Shown here: positions 8,959-19,661 of the stretch, one piece after another
How positions within the stretch are numbered: position 1 is the stretch's first letter
Layout: the number at the start of each line of letters is the position of its first letter
NCBI GenBank assembly: GCA_014879655.1
Contig: JACSRS010000043.1
Location: 1-40,191, forward strand
Source: Burkholderiaceae bacterium
GTDB taxonomy: Bacteria; Pseudomonadota; Gammaproteobacteria; Burkholderiales; Burkholderiaceae_C
Direction: 5' to 3'
DNA: 40,191 nt
Position numbers and translations under genes: made by a program
Notes under the pieces: model-generated
Seen by the model: the letters and a program-made list of their open reading frames with translations, nothing else
The model's database searches: none
What the model was told of the DNA's origin: nothing

Positions 8959-9219
8959 TCAGTCTTCATGCACGTCGAACTTGCGGTCGATATCGCCCAT
9001 CTTCTTCGCGTAATAAAAAATCAGCGCAATGAAGATGTAGATGGAGCCCTGCTGGGCGAACCAGAATCCCAGCGGATAGCCGCCGAGCTTGATGTTGTCC
9101 AGCATGGGTGCGAACAGAATGCCGGCCCCGAACGACACCAGAAACCAGATGATCAGAATCTTGGTCAACAGTGCGAGCGTCGCCTTCCAGTAGGCCTGAC
9201 TGCTTAGGTCTTCCTTCAT
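8959..9219 (-). CDS. DUF4212 symporter small subunit
   Basis: The 86-residue protein has two membrane segments (about 15-35 and 49-69) and the features of the DUF4212/TIGR03647 family, the small partner encoded directly before VC_2705-type symporters. Its C-terminus is charged (KKMGDIDRKFDVHED). The ATG is preceded by GAGGAGA at a good distance. It is probably the first gene of a two-gene transcript with the permease and may assist folding or activity of the large subunit; the precise role is not settled in the family. Confidence 0.9.
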   Translation of the reverse strand: MKEDLSSQAYWKATLALLTKILIIWFLVSFGAGILFAPMLDNIKLGGYPLGFWFAQQGSIYIFIALIFYYAKKMGDIDRKFDVHED

Positions 9220-9321
9220 GAAATCTCCTCGGTAGGTTTACACAAATTCAGCGGCGAACCGCTGCTCAAGACAAGCCGCAGTCAGGGCCACGGCATTGCA
9301 CGGGGCGACTGTCCGGTGCTT

Positions 9322-9349
9322 TACATACGTCGAACTTACATTTTGACAA
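9322..9349 (-). promoter_or_regulatory. Candidate sigma-70 promoter for the DUF4212-symporter operon
   Basis: On the minus strand, TTGTCA (9344-9349, five of six to the -35 consensus) is followed after 16 bases by TATGTA (9322-9327, weak -10). It lies about 100 bp before the DUF4212 start. A 6-bp inverted repeat, GTCGAA at 9329-9334 and TTCGAC at 9356-9361, overlaps the region and could be an operator. Assigned by eye only. Confidence 0.3.
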
Positions 9350-9433
9350 ATTACCTTCGACACCAAGGGAAAACACTGAGGCCCGTGTCATCCGCAGGGG
9401 AGCGGCGGTTGCGCCAAGGTCTTGCGCGACCCT

Positions 9434-12400
9434 TTACGGACGCTTGAGCACCGGTCCGAGCGCCCTTCCGGTATGGGTTTCGGTCAGCACCAGTGCCTCC
9501 GGCGTCATGGCAGCGACCAGGCGCCCACCGGCGTCGCCGCCTTCGGGGCCCAGGTCCAGGATCCAGTCGGCCTCGGCGATCAGGTCGAGATCGTGCTCGA
9601 TGACGATCACGCTGTGGCCGCCGTCCACCAGCCGGTGCAACACGCCGATCAGCTTGTCCACGTCGGCCATGTGCAGCCCGACGGTGGGCTCGTCGAGCAC
9701 ATAGAGCGTGTGCGGCGCTTTTTGCCCCCGACGGGTGACGTCGTCGCGAACCTTGCTCAGTTCACTGACCAGTTTGATCCGCTGCGCTTCGCCGCCAGAC
9801 AAGGTTGGCGACGGCTGGCCGAGCGTGAGATAGCCCAGCCCCACGTCCTTGAGCAATTGCAGCGGATGACCGATTGCGGGCATGCTGGCAAAGAAACTCA
9901 CCGCCTCGTCCACTTCCATGCGCAACACGTCACCGATGCTGCGACCGCGCCAGCTGACGGCCAGTGTTTCGGGGTTGAAGCGGGCGCCTTTGCAGGATTC
10001 GCACAGCACTTTCACATCAGGCAGGAAGCTCATTGCGATGGTGCGGATGCCCTGCCCCTCGCAAGTGGCGCAGCGCCCCTCGCCGGTGTTGAAACTGAAG
10101 CGGCCGGCCTTGTAGCCCCTCGCGCGCGCCTCCAGCGTTTCGGCGAACAGCTTGCGGACCGCGTCCCAGAAGCCGATGTAGGTCGCAGGGCAACTGCGCG
10201 GTGTCTTGCCGATCGGCGTCTGGTCGACCTCCAGCACCCGGTCGATGGATTCGAACCCCGTGAGGTTCTGGCAGCCGGTAACCGGCGCCCATCGGCCGGC
10301 TGCCTGCGCTTCGCGGCCGGCACGGTCCGAACGCTGCGCAACGCGCGACTGCACACTGGCCAGCAGCACGTCGCGCGCCAGCGTCGATTTGCCGGACCCT
10401 GAGACGCCCGTCACGGCAACCAGCCGCTGCAGGGGCACCTTTGCATCGACCGAACGCAGGTTGTGCATCTGCGCGCCGGTGACGTGCAACCAATCGGCGC
10501 CCTCCACCGGGCGGCGCGGCTGCACCGGGTGACGCATCGCGTGCAGCAGGTAGCGGCCCGTGGCCGAATCGGCATTGCCGGTCAGATCGCTGACCTGGCC
10601 TTGCGCGACCAGGTGGCCGCCGCGCGTGCCGGCGCCGGGGCCGATGTCGATGATGTGGTCGGCGTGACGGATAGTGTCGACATCATGCTCAACCACCACC
10701 AGCGTGTTCCCCTTGTCACTGAGCGACTTCAGCGCACCCAACAGCACCTGGTTGTCGCGCGCATGCAAGCCGATGGTCGGCTCGTCCAGCACATAGCAGA
10801 CCCCTTGCAGATTGCTGCCGAGTTGCGCCGCCAGCCGGATGCGCTGCGCCTCGCCGCCGGACAGCGTGGGCGCACCGCGATCCAGCGTCAGGTAGCCCAG
10901 ACCCACCGACTCCAGAAACGCCAGGCGGCTGCGGATTTCCGGCACCAGGTCGCGCGCGATGTCCGCTTCACGGCCGGACAGCGACAGCGCATCAACCCAC
11001 TGCCCCAACGCTTCCACCGACTTGCCGGCCAGTTCCGCGATGCCGACCCCGGCAAATCGCACCGCGCGCGCCGTTGCATTCAGCCGGGCGCCTGCGCAGC
11101 CGGGACAGACACCGTCCACCACGTCGTCCAGTTCCGGCTCGGCAAACGATTGCTCCCGCCCTTTCTGGTCGTCGTCGCGCACCGAATCGTCCAGCGCCTT
11201 GCGCTGCTCGCGGGTCAGTGCCAGACCGGTGCCCACGCATTCGGGGCACCAGCCATGTTTGCTGTTGTAAGAAAACAGCCGCGGATCCAGTTCGGCATAA
11301 CTGGTGCTGCAAACCGGGCAGGCGCGCCGGGTCGAGAAAACCTGCAGGCTGCCGATGCGGTCGGTGGGTGCGCCTTCGGCCATCGCGGCCGCCAGATCCT
11401 GCAGGTCGCTCAGGACATGCACCACGCCCTTGCCGTGCTCCAGCGCGCGGCCAAGGGCCTCCCGCAGCAGCCCTTCGTTTTCGGGTCGCACGTCCAGGCT
11501 CATCACCGGCAGTTCAATGGTGTGCTCGCGGAACCGGTCCAGTCGCGGAAAAGCCGCGGTGGGCAGGAACTGGCCGTCCACGCGCAAATGGGTGAAACCC
11601 CGCGGGCGCGCCCAATCAGCCAGCTCGGTGTAGACCCCCTTGCGGTTCATCACCAGCGGCGCCAGCAGCCCGATGTGCTGGCCGCGAAAGTGCTTCAGCA
11701 ACTGCGCGGCAATGCTGTCCGGCGTCTGTGGCTGCACCGCCACGCCATCGTGGATGCAATGCTGCACGCCCAGCTTGACGTAGAGCAGGCGCAGGAAATG
11801 CCAGACCTCGGTGGTTGTCCCCACCGTGCTCTTGCGCCCCCCACGCGACAGGCGCTGCTCGATGGCCACCGTCGGCGGAATGCCGTAGACCGCGTCCACC
11901 TCGGGGCGACCCGCCGGCTGGACAATGCTGCGCGCGTAGGCGTTCAGGCTTTCCAGGTAACGGCGCTGACCTTCGTTGAAGAGGATGTCGAACGCCAGCG
12001 TCGACTTGCCCGAACCGCTGACCCCGGTGATGACGTTGAATTGCCCCCGGGGAATGTCCACGCTGAGCGATTTCAGGTTGTGCTCGCGGGCGTGGACGAT
12101 GCGGATCTGTTCGCTCTCCCCGGCGCTGGCGGCCACCGCCCTGGAACGGGCCGGCGCCGCGATGGTCAGTCGCTGCCGGGGCTCGCCGGCCGCGAGCACT
12201 CCCAGACCCAGCGACCGGTCATAGTCGCGCAGCGCCTGCCCCGTCAGTGAGGTCGGGTGCAACCGAAGGTCCTCTGGCGTTCCTTCGGCAACGATCTGTC
12301 CGCCGCCTTCGCCGCCTTCGGGCCCCAGGTCGATCAGCCAGTCACTCGCGCGAATCACGTCCAGGTTGTGCTCGATCACGATCAGCGAATGCCCACCCTC

Positions 12401-15184
12401 CAGCAACTTGCGCAGGGCTCGCATCAGCTTGGCAATGTCATCGAAATGCAGGCCGGTGGTGGGTTCATCGAACAGGAACAGCGTGCCTTTTCGCGGCAGA
12501 CCTTGCCGGCTGGCGGCGGCCTGCCGGGTACCGGCCCGCGAACCGGAGCGGGCGGCCTCGGCCAGAAAGCCGGCCAGCTTCAGCCGCTGCGACTCGCCAC
12601 CGGACAGCGTGGGAACCGGCTGGCCCAGCCTCAGGTATTCGAGTCCGACATCGACCAGCGGCTGCAGCGCGCGGATCACGTCCCGGTCGCCGGCAAAAAG
12701 CGCGGCAGCCTCGCTGACGGTCAGATCCAGCACATCGGCGACGTTCAGCGCCCGGGGCCGCAGTTCGCCCACCGCCTGGCGTTCGATGCGGACTTCCAGA
12801 ATTTCCGCCCGGTAGCGTTTGCCGTCACAGTCCTGGCAGCGCAGGTAGACGTCGCTGAGAAACTGCATCTCGACATGTTCGAAGCCCGAGCCGCCGCAAA
12901 GCGGGCAGCGGCCGTCGCCACTGTTGAAGCTGAATTTGCTGGCGGTGTAGCCGCGCTGCCGCGACACGGGCGATGTGGCAAAAAGCTCCCTCAACGAGTC
13001 CCAGGCGCCGACATAGCTGGCCGGGTTGGAGCGTGCCGTCTTGCCGATCGGTGACTGGTCGACAAAGATCGCATCGCCAAGATGGTCGGCCCCGAGCAGT
13101 CGGTCGTGCGCGCCCGGCGCTTCGGTGGACTTGCCGAAGCTGCGCATCAACGCCGGCGCCAGCACGTCCTGGATCAACGACGACTTGCCGGAACCACTGA
13201 CGCCCGTGACGGTGACCAGGCGTTGCAGCGGGAACTCCACCGACACGTTTCGCAGGTTGTGCTCGCGGGCGCCTTCCAGCACCAGCCGCGGAGTGGCGTC
13301 GGTCACCATGCGCCTGAAACCCATGCCGATCTGCTTGCGCCCGCCCAAGTAGGCGCCGGTGAGGGTGTCGGCTTTTCTGAGCGCATCGGTCGATCCGTCA
13401 AAAACGATCTGACCGCCCCGCTCACCCGGCCCCGGGCCCATGTCGATCATGCGGTCGGCGGCCATCATCACCGCCGGATCGTGTTCCACCACCACCAGCG
13501 TGTTGCCAGCATCGCGCAGGCGCTGCATCGCGACGATGATGCGGTTCATGTCACGCGGATGCAGGCCGATGCTGGGCTCGTCCAGCACAAACAGCGTGTT
13601 GACCAGCGAGGTCCCCAGCGCGGTCGTCAGGTTGATGCGCTGAACCTCACCGCCCGAGAGCGTGCGACTCTGGCGATCCAGCGTCAGGTAGCCGATTCCG
13701 ACGTCGCAGAGGTACTTGAGCCGGGTGGCAATTTCTTCGTGCAGCATCGACAGTGCCTGCTGTTCGCCCTGCTGGCCCGCTGACGGCGTGGCCAGCCGGT
13801 CGACAAAGCGCCGCAAACGATCCAGCGGCATCAGCATCAGGTCGTGCAGGCAAAGGCCAGGCAGATCTTCCAGCTGCTGCCGCGTCCATTCCACACCGGC
13901 CGGCAGGAAGCGGTCAGCGGGTGCCAGCGCGGCGTCGGCATCCTCTTTCGACCCGATGCGCCACAACAGGCTTTCGGTCTTGAGCCGCGCGCCGCCGCAG
14001 ACACCGCATGGCGTGTAGCTGCGGTACTTGGACAGCAGCACGCGGATGTGCATCTTGTAGGATTTGGTCTCCAGATACTCGAAGAACCGGCGCACGCCAT
14101 ACCAGTGCTGGTTCCACTTGCCGTTCCAGCTCAGAGACCCTTCGATCACCCAGCGCTGCTGATCGGGGGTGAGCTTGCTCCAGGGCGTGTCGCGCGGAAT
14201 GCCGGCCGGCTCCGCATGGCGCATCAGGTCGTCCTGGCACTCTTTCCACGCGGGCGTCTGCATCGGCTTGATGGCGCCGGCACGCAAGGTCAGTTTTTCG
14301 TCCGGGATCACCAGGCCGTAGTCCACGCCGATGACCCGGCCGAAGCCCCGGCAGGTTTCGCAGGCGCCCACGGCCGAGTTGAAGGAGAACGCCGACGGAA
14401 TCGGCTCGCTGTAGCGCAGGTCGCTTTCGGGGCAATGCAGACCCGTCGAGAACCGCCAGCGTTCGGCTTCTTCGGCGTCGCGCAGCACATAGACATTAAG
14501 ACGGCCGCTGCCGCGCTTCAGGGCGACCTCGATCGCTTCGATCACCCGCGATTTTTCTGCACTGCCGATTCGCACCCGGTCCGCCGCAACGTCAAGGACC
14601 TTGCGCGGACCCGATGGCGTCGCGACCTCGCGCTCCGCCTGCACGCGGGTGAAGCCACTGGCCGACAGCCATTGCGTCACCTCGTCGGCGGAGGCCGTCG
14701 CCGGCAATTCCACCGGAAAGGTCAGCACCAGCCGCGGGTCATCCTCGGCGCAACGCTGCTGAAGGTCGGCATAGATGCTGTCCGGCGAATCGTGACGGAC
14801 TTCGTGGCCGGTCTTGCGGTCGAACAGGCGGGCGGCGCGGGCGAACAGCAGCTTCAGGTGGTCGTTGAGTTCCGTCATCGTGCCGACCGTGGAGCGCGAA
14901 CTGCGAACCGGATTGGTCTGATCGATGGCGATGGCAGGCGGCACGCCTTCGACTCGGTCAACCGCCGGCTTGTCCATGCGGTCGAGAAACTGGCGCGCAT
15001 AGGCACTGAAGGTTTCGACATAGCGCCGCTGTCCTTCGGCGTACAGCGTGTCGAAGACCAGACTCGACTTGCCCGATCCGCTGGGCCCGGTCACCACGGT
15101 CAGTTCGCCGGTGCGAATGTCCAGGTCGAGGTTCTTGAGGTTGTGCTGACGCGCGCCGCGAATGCGGATGGTTCCTTGGGGCAT
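9434..15184 (-). CDS. uvrA: Tandem (double-length) UvrA excinuclease ATPase
   Basis: At 1916 residues this is about twice a normal UvrA (about 940). Two complete UvrA units lie head to tail: unit 1 about residues 1-1000, unit 2 about 1025-1916, joined by an Ala/Arg-rich linker. Four ATPase heads are visible: Walker A near 33, 666, 1056 and 1596; LSGGE signatures near 510, 864, 1444 and 1795; and [24 protein letters not shown] and DEPTVGLH Walker B motifs. Zinc-finger cysteines are mostly present (for example CPLCGG and CQDC near 760, CATCEG and CESC in unit 2), but the first finger of unit 1 reads CPES instead of CPxC (C251, Ser at 254, then C275 and C278). UvrA normally dimerises to find bulky DNA lesions and load UvrB; a covalent tandem would be a built-in dimer. 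AGGA precedes the ATG. Whether this is the cell's only UvrA cannot be told from the window. Confidence 0.95.
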   Translation of the reverse strand: MPQGTIRIRGARQHNLKNLDLDIRTGELTVVTGPSGSGKSSLVFDTLYAEGQRRYVETFSAYARQFLDRMDKPAVDRVEGVPPAIAIDQTNPVRSSRSTVGTMTELNDHLKLLFARAARLFDRKTGHEVRHDSPDSIYADLQQRCAEDDPRLVLTFPVELPATASADEVTQWLSASGFTRVQAEREVATPSGPRKVLDVAADRVRIGSAEKSRVIEAIEVALKRGSGRLNVYVLRDAEEAERWRFSTGLHCPESDLRYSEPIPSAFSFNSAVGACETCRGFGRVIGVDYGLVIPDEKLTLRAGAIKPMQTPAWKECQDDLMRHAEPAGIPRDTPWSKLTPDQQRWVIEGSLSWNGKWNQHWYGVRRFFEYLETKSYKMHIRVLLSKYRSYTPCGVCGGARLKTESLLWRIGSKEDADAALAPADRFLPAGVEWTRQQLEDLPGLCLHDLMLMPLDRLRRFVDRLATPSAGQQGEQQALSMLHEEIATRLKYLCDVGIGYLTLDRQSRTLSGGEVQRINLTTALGTSLVNTLFVLDEPSIGLHPRDMNRIIVAMQRLRDAGNTLVVVEHDPAVMMAADRMIDMGPGPGERGGQIVFDGSTDALRKADTLTGAYLGGRKQIGMGFRRMVTDATPRLVLEGAREHNLRNVSVEFPLQRLVTVTGVSGSGKSSLIQDVLAPALMRSFGKSTEAPGAHDRLLGADHLGDAIFVDQSPIGKTARSNPASYVGAWDSLRELFATSPVSRQRGYTASKFSFNSGDGRCPLCGGSGFEHVEMQFLSDVYLRCQDCDGKRYRAEILEVRIERQAVGELRPRALNVADVLDLTVSEAAALFAGDRDVIRALQPLVDVGLEYLRLGQPVPTLSGGESQRLKLAGFLAEAARSGSRAGTRQAAASRQGLPRKGTLFLFDEPTTGLHFDDIAKLMRALRKLLEGGHSLIVIEHNLDVIRASDWLIDLGPEGGEGGGQIVAEGTPEDLRLHPTSLTGQALRDYDRSLGLGVLAAGEPRQRLTIAAPARSRAVAASAGESEQIRIVHAREHNLKSLSVDIPRGQFNVITGVSGSGKSTLAFDILFNEGQRRYLESLNAYARSIVQPAGRPEVDAVYGIPPTVAIEQRLSRGGRKSTVGTTTEVWHFLRLLYVKLGVQHCIHDGVAVQPQTPDSIAAQLLKHFRGQHIGLLAPLVMNRKGVYTELADWARPRGFTHLRVDGQFLPTAAFPRLDRFREHTIELPVMSLDVRPENEGLLREALGRALEHGKGVVHVLSDLQDLAAAMAEGAPTDRIGSLQVFSTRRACPVCSTSYAELDPRLFSYNSKHGWCPECVGTGLALTREQRKALDDSVRDDDQKGREQSFAEPELDDVVDGVCPGCAGARLNATARAVRFAGVGIAELAGKSVEALGQWVDALSLSGREADIARDLVPEIRSRLAFLESVGLGYLTLDRGAPTLSGGEAQRIRLAAQLGSNLQGVCYVLDEPTIGLHARDNQVLLGALKSLSDKGNTLVVVEHDVDTIRHADHIIDIGPGAGTRGGHLVAQGQVSDLTGNADSATGRYLLHAMRHPVQPRRPVEGADWLHVTGAQMHNLRSVDAKVPLQRLVAVTGVSGSGKSTLARDVLLASVQSRVAQRSDRAGREAQAAGRWAPVTGCQNLTGFESIDRVLEVDQTPIGKTPRSCPATYIGFWDAVRKLFAETLEARARGYKAGRFSFNTGEGRCATCEGQGIRTIAMSFLPDVKVLCESCKGARFNPETLAVSWRGRSIGDVLRMEVDEAVSFFASMPAIGHPLQLLKDVGLGYLTLGQPSPTLSGGEAQRIKLVSELSKVRDDVTRRGQKAPHTLYVLDEPTVGLHMADVDKLIGVLHRLVDGGHSVIVIEHDLDLIAEADWILDLGPEGGDAGGRLVAAMTPEALVLTETHTGRALGPVLKRP

Positions 15185-15494
15185 TCGAGTGCTTTCCTGA
15201 CAGGCCGGAACGACCGGAAGCGAAACATTGTAGGCAGCCGGGCCTTCGACGTTCGGTTAGGGAATTGGCCCACCCCCTGGCCTGTCAGAACGCAACCCGG
15301 CCCGAATTTGTGCTGCGCCCGGCGCAACCGCAGCGCCTTGTCAGCTGTTGTGTACGGACGCCGCACATGAGTTTGTGCAAACAGTATTCACGCCGACTCC
15401 AGACAATACCTGAAAACATTATTTCGAGGATCCATTCACTTACAAAATTCTGACTTGTCACTCACAGCGTGAAAAATGAATGGAAACTTACAAT

Positions 15495-15525
15495 AATCTC
15501 CATCACATTGATTTATATGGAGATT
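15495..15525. promoter_or_regulatory. 9-bp perfect inverted repeat upstream of DUF485-actP
   Basis: Arms AATCTCCAT (15495-15503) and ATGGAGATT (15517-15525) are exact reverse complements with a 13-base spacer. The right arm is followed by T-rich sequence. It could be an operator for a dimeric regulator of the acetate permease operon or a weak transcript hairpin/attenuator; it lies about 200 bp before the DUF485 start and directly before a candidate -35 element. Confidence 0.5.
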
Positions 15526-15526
15526 T

Positions 15527-15555
15527 TTGACTTTTTGTCGTCGAGACGATATTCC
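15527..15555 (+). promoter_or_regulatory. Candidate promoter for DUF485-actP
   Basis: TTGACT (15527-15532, five of six to the -35 consensus) is followed after 17 bases by TATTCC (15550-15555, matching only the first three positions of -10). It directly follows the inverted repeat. A weak -10 would fit an activator-dependent promoter. Assigned by eye. Confidence 0.3.
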
Positions 15556-15721
15556 ATATTCAAATTTATTTTGCACAAACAAACTCGAACGAATGAATTT
15601 CATTTTTCCTCATAATCCGTAAGGACTTGGTCAGTATCAAAAACAAGAATCTGCTTGCTGAAAATCCGTCGACACATTATTCATTTTCTGCAAATCCATT
15701 GAACCCGACACGGAGACAACC

Positions 15722-16030
15722 ATGAGTGACCCACTCGTTGACAAGATCCAACGAAACCCCAGGTACCTGGAGTTGAAAAAAAAGCGCAGCAGTTTTGGCT
15801 GGCTGCTGACCGCGCTGATGATGATCGTCTACTACGGCTACATCGCGCTGATCGCTTTCGACAAGCCTTTCCTCGCGCAACCCATTGGCGCCGGCGTTAC
15901 GACGCTGGGTATCCCGATCGGCATGGGCGTGATCATCTTCACCATCGTGATCACGGGCATCTATGTGCGTCGCGCCAACAGCGAGTTCGACGCCCTGACC
16001 GCTGAAATCCTGAAGGATGCTGCCAAATGA
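15722..16030 (+). CDS. DUF485 membrane protein (YjcH-like), acetate permease partner
   Basis: The 102-residue protein has a hydrophilic N-terminus with the typical family start (short helix, then [16 protein letters not shown]), two membrane segments (about 27-47 and 60-83) and a charged C-terminus. DUF485 proteins (YjcH in E. coli) are encoded next to the acetate permease ActP and are thought to be membrane helpers. It overlaps actP by four bases (ATGA), so translation is coupled. GGAG precedes the ATG by about 6 bases. Confidence 0.93.
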   Translation: MSDPLVDKIQRNPRYLELKKKRSSFGWLLTALMMIVYYGYIALIAFDKPFLAQPIGAGVTTLGIPIGMGVIIFTIVITGIYVRRANSEFDALTAEILKDAAK

Positions 16031-17754
16031 AAACCACCAGAAACGTCTTCGGCGTCCTGTTGATGCTGCTGGTCGCTGGCGCTGCGTTTGCGGCAGGCGG
16101 CGACGTCGGCCAGTCCGCCAAGCAGGCCACGAACTGGACGGCCATCGGCATGTTCGGCACCTTTGTTGTCGGCACGCTCTGGATCACCAAGTGGGCGGCT
16201 GCCAAAACCAAGTCGGCTTCCGACTTCTATACCGCAGGCGGCGGGATCACCGGCTTCCAGAATGGCCTGGCCATTGCCGGCGACTACATGTCGGCGGCTT
16301 CCTTCCTTGGCATCTCGGCAGCGGTGATGGCCAGCGGCTATGACGGCCTGATCTATTCGATCGGCTTCCTGGTCGGCTGGCCGGTCATCACCTTCCTGAT
16401 GGCCGAACGGCTGCGCAACCTTGGCAAGTTCACGTTTGCCGACGTAGCCGGCTATCGCTTCAAACAGACCCCGATCCGGGCTTTTGCCGCCTCGGGCACG
16501 CTGGTTGTCGTGGCCTTCTACCTCATCGCCCAGATGGTCGGTGCCGGACAACTGATCAAGTTGCTGTTCGGTCTGGACTACTGGATGGCTGTTGTCATCG
16601 TCGGTGGCCTGATGATGGTGTACGTGCTGTTCGGTGGCATGACCGCAACCACCTGGGTACAGATCATCAAGGCCTGCCTGCTGCTCGCCGGCGTGACCTT
16701 CATGGCCTTCATGGTGCTTGCACAGTTCGGCTTCAGCCCCGAAGCGCTGTTTGCCAAGGGTGTTGAGGTGCGGACGGCCATCGCTGCCAACGCCGGAAAG
16801 ACCCCCGAGGAGGCCGCGAAAGCCGGTCTGGCCATCATGGGGCCGGGCGGCTTCGTGAAAGATCCGATCTCCGCCATTTCTTTCGGCATGGCGCTGATGT
16901 TCGGTACCGCCGGCTTGCCGCACATCCTGATGCGATTCTTCACCGTTCCGGATGCCAAGGAAGCCCGCAAGTCGGTGTTCTGGGCCACCACCTGGATCGG
17001 TTACTTCTACGTCCTGATCTTCATCATTGGTTTCGGAGCCATCACGCTGGTGCTCACCAACCCCGAGTTCTCTGACGTTGCGAAGGGTGTGATCAAGGGC
17101 GGCGCCGGCACCGCCAACATGGCGGCCGTGCTGGTGGCCAAGGCGGTCGGCGGCGACGTGTTCTACGGATTCATCTCGGCCGTGGCTTTTGCAACGATTC
17201 TGGCCGTGGTGGCCGGCCTAACGCTCTCCGGCGCGTCGGCCGTTTCGCACGACCTGTACGCCACCGTCTTCAAGAAGGGCAACGCCGACAGCGCCTCTGA
17301 ACTCAAGGTTTCGCGCATGACCACCATCGCCCTGGGCGTCGTGGCCGTGGCCTTGGGCATCGCATTCGAGAAGCAGAACATCGCATTCATGGTGTCGCTG
17401 GCTTTTGCGATCGCGGCTTCGGCCAACTTCCCGGTGCTGTTCATGTCCGTCCTGTGGAAAGACTGCACGACGCGCGGCGCCGTGATCGGCGGCTTCCTGG
17501 GGCTGGCTTCGTCGGTTGCACTGACCGTGGTTTCGCCGTCCGTCTGGGAAGCGACGCTGGGCAACCCAAAAGGCTCGGCCCTGTTCCCCTATACCTCACC
17601 GGCGCTGTTCTCGATGACCATCGGGTTCATCGGCATCTGGCTGTTCTCCATTCTGGATCGCAGCAGCGATGCCGCCAACGAGCGTGCAGCCTTTGCCGCT
17701 CAACAGGTCCGGTCGGAAACCGGGCTCGGCGCCTCCGGTGCATCGGGTCACTGA
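16027..17754 (+). CDS. actP: Cation/acetate symporter ActP
   Basis: This 575-residue SSS-family permease starts with a cleavable-looking signal sequence (hydrophobic core about 8-21, then AFAAGG), as is typical of ActP, followed by about 13 membrane segments. Family motifs include [20 protein letters not shown] (about 60-79) and the [16 protein letters not shown] region. It is 550-580 residues in relatives, so it is full length. ActP imports acetate and other short carboxylates such as glycolate with a cation across the inner membrane. It follows DUF485 with a four-base overlap and is followed by a strong terminator. The neighbouring symporter-kinase is a plausible regulator of its expression. 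Confidence 0.95.
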   Translation: MKTTRNVFGVLLMLLVAGAAFAAGGDVGQSAKQATNWTAIGMFGTFVVGTLWITKWAAAKTKSASDFYTAGGGITGFQNGLAIAGDYMSAASFLGISAAVMASGYDGLIYSIGFLVGWPVITFLMAERLRNLGKFTFADVAGYRFKQTPIRAFAASGTLVVVAFYLIAQMVGAGQLIKLLFGLDYWMAVVIVGGLMMVYVLFGGMTATTWVQIIKACLLLAGVTFMAFMVLAQFGFSPEALFAKGVEVRTAIAANAGKTPEEAAKAGLAIMGPGGFVKDPISAISFGMALMFGTAGLPHILMRFFTVPDAKEARKSVFWATTWIGYFYVLIFIIGFGAITLVLTNPEFSDVAKGVIKGGAGTANMAAVLVAKAVGGDVFYGFISAVAFATILAVVAGLTLSGASAVSHDLYATVFKKGNADSASELKVSRMTTIALGVVAVALGIAFEKQNIAFMVSLAFAIAASANFPVLFMSVLWKDCTTRGAVIGGFLGLASSVALTVVSPSVWEATLGNPKGSALFPYTSPALFSMTIGFIGIWLFSILDRSSDAANERAAFAAQQVRSETGLGASGASGH

Positions 17755-17797
17755 CCGGTCAATCGACCACCAGCGTCCGGGTATGCCCCGGACTGCC

Positions 17798-17827
17798 AAA
17801 AAAGCCGGGTTCAGCCCGGCTTTTTTT
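17798..17827. terminator. Bidirectional rho-independent terminator after actP
   Basis: Six A residues (17798-17803), the stem GCCGGG (17804-17809), loop TTCAG, the stem CCCGGC (17815-17820) and seven T residues (17821-17827) form a textbook hairpin with U-tracts on both strands. It lies between the convergent ends of actP (17754) and the DUF294 gene (17848) and should end both transcripts. Confidence 0.93.
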
Positions 17828-17847
17828 CGCCTGGCGCCACCGACGGC

Positions 17848-19371
17848 TCAGAGCGCATCGAGATGAAAACGCTGTCGCAGCAGTGTCCTGAAGCGCTTCA
17901 CCACCGCCAGCGCGTCTTTGAGGCCATCACGCTCCAGCCCTGGCAGGTGATCGACATCCACCTCGCCCGACACGGGCACACCCGCCGCCAATTCCGCCAG
18001 CCCCGCACGCAGCTTCAGGCCGAGGAAAAAATGCAGGCTGTCGATCAGGTCGCGCCCCAGGTCGACCGGCAGGTTTTCTCCTTTGACCAACGCCTTGACC
18101 CGTTCTGCCGTGCCCGCGCAACCCGCCAGCCGGTGCGCCAGCGCCAGGCTGCGCACGCCGTGTACCAGGGGGAAGATGCCTTCTTTCTTGAGGTGCAGCG
18201 AAGCGCTGCGGTCGCTGCGCCCGAGCAGGCGGCTCCACCACCCCGGTTCGCGACCGAAGGCATCGGCCGCGGCGGCGAACCTCGCCATCATCAGATCGTT
18301 TCCGACCGCCAGTTCGCACAGGCCTTCCTGCACCCGACTCAGCAGTGCCGGATTTCCGCAGACGGCGTGAGCGTCCATGAAGATCGCCAGCTTCATCAGG
18401 CTGTCGGCCTCGGGCGCGATCAGCCACTGACGGACCGCACGCGAGAACTCGGCGCTGCTCATTCTCCACTGGGCGTTGTTCACCATGATCCGGCCCGGGC
18501 AGGGCGGGTAGCCGAAGTCGCCAAGTGCCGCCGAGAAACGCTCGCAGATGTCCGCCAGATCGACCGGCGGCACATAGCCATCTTCGAGAATCAGACCGTT
18601 ATCCTGGTCGGTCTTGAGCAGCTGCTCGCCGCGCCCTTCGCTGCCCATCACCACCAGACAACTGCGGCGCACCAGTTCTTCGGGCGCAACCAGTTCCCAC
18701 GCACGCTGGAACAGGCGGGCGTTCAGTTGTTGCACCAGCCGCGCAATCAGTTCCACCCGGGTGCCACTGCTTTGCAAGGAGGCCATCATCCGGGTGATGC
18801 GACCCGCAGCCTCGCTCAGATCGGCCAGATCCGTTGCAGCTTCGATTTGCACGGTGATCAGGTGGGAGTGATTGGACAGAAAACTGAAAAGGTCGAGCGC
18901 CTCCAGCACGCCGGTTTCCGCGCCTTCGGTGCAGACCACCAACCGGTGAACCCGACTGCGCAGCATCAGCGCCATCGCATCGCCCAGCAACATCTGCGGA
19001 TCGGCGGTGACCAGATCAAAATTCGCCAGTTCACCGACTGCCAGCGCGGACAGTGGACGTCCGTCCAGCACCGCTCGCTGCAAGCCGGTTGCCGTAAAGA
19101 TCCCGGTGCGGCGGACCGGTTGCCGCTCATCGCGCACCAGTACACAGGACGAGCGATGCTGTCGCAGGAGTCGGGCGACCTCGACGATGCTGGTATCGAA
19201 ATCCGCCCACACCACGGGGCGGAGGAAAGCGTCCCTGACCGGACACAAAGTCAGAGATTGCCATTCCCCGCCGACTCCCGGGCTTTCGGCCGGTACTGAA
19301 TGCAAGACCTTGTCGGCCGCTGACGCCGCAGCGACGGTCGACCATTCTGATTCACCCTGCTGTTCGCGCAT
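17848..19371 (-). CDS. CBS-domain DUF294 nucleotidyltransferase
   Basis: With the start at 19371 the protein has 507 residues: paired CBS domains (about 45-160), a helical segment, a nucleotidyltransferase core with GSEGRGEQ and KTDQDN (about 245-262), and the DUF294 C-terminal helical domain to the end. CBS pairs usually bind adenine nucleotides, so activity may respond to energy status. The frame is open up to an ATG at 19479, but only the ATG at 19371 has a good Shine-Dalgarno (GAGGG, 9 bases away), so it is preferred. It shares the core layout with the partial protein at 1-942. No N-terminal cNMP-binding domain is visible, unlike many relatives. It converges on actP across the terminator. 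The reaction catalysed is unknown. Confidence 0.88.
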   Translation of the reverse strand: MREQQGESEWSTVAAASAADKVLHSVPAESPGVGGEWQSLTLCPVRDAFLRPVVWADFDTSIVEVARLLRQHRSSCVLVRDERQPVRRTGIFTATGLQRAVLDGRPLSALAVGELANFDLVTADPQMLLGDAMALMLRSRVHRLVVCTEGAETGVLEALDLFSFLSNHSHLITVQIEAATDLADLSEAAGRITRMMASLQSSGTRVELIARLVQQLNARLFQRAWELVAPEELVRRSCLVVMGSEGRGEQLLKTDQDNGLILEDGYVPPVDLADICERFSAALGDFGYPPCPGRIMVNNAQWRMSSAEFSRAVRQWLIAPEADSLMKLAIFMDAHAVCGNPALLSRVQEGLCELAVGNDLMMARFAAAADAFGREPGWWSRLLGRSDRSASLHLKKEGIFPLVHGVRSLALAHRLAGCAGTAERVKALVKGENLPVDLGRDLIDSLHFFLGLKLRAGLAELAAGVPVSGEVDVDHLPGLERDGLKDALAVVKRFRTLLRQRFHLDAL

Positions 19372-19661
19372 ATTCGTCAACCCTCGCCCGATGTTCGAAG
19401 GTTCGACCATCGCACCGGCAGCTTGCATGATGCTTGCCTTGATCAGAAAGCGCGCCGCCCGCGCGCAACCGGCCGCCATCGCAACGAAAAAGGCTGCGAA
19501 CTCGCATCCGTTGCCGGTCAGGCACAGCGGTTTTCACCTATGGAGCCCTGCCTGTCAGCGGCGTACATTCGCGCACATCCAATTCTTCTTGCGGCAACCG
19601 GGCGGACAACGCTCGCCGGCAAACAGACTCCCCTCCCATCCATCGACAAACAGCCTTCGCC

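Larger units (their letters stand above)
15185..15721. other. 537-bp intergenic region between uvrA and the acetate permease operon, partly AT-rich
   Basis: No gene is supported here. The first half is ordinary GC-rich sequence with the uvrA ribosome-binding site. From about 15360 to 15720 the composition turns clearly AT-rich, unlike the rest of the window, and includes runs of T and A, an inverted repeat at 15495-15525 and a possible plus-strand promoter near 15527. It probably carries divergent promoters for uvrA and DUF485-actP plus upstream activator-binding sites for the latter. Confidence 0.7.

Noticed and set aside
15521-15540. Inverted repeat at 15495-15525 as a true terminator
   Set aside because: The stem is AT-containing with a 13-base loop, and the T-run is broken by GAC; an operator is at least as likely.
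19372-19479. Upstream start of the CBS-DUF294 gene at 19479
   Set aside because: No Shine-Dalgarno there; the ATG at 19371 has GAGGG at good spacing. The longer form cannot be fully excluded.
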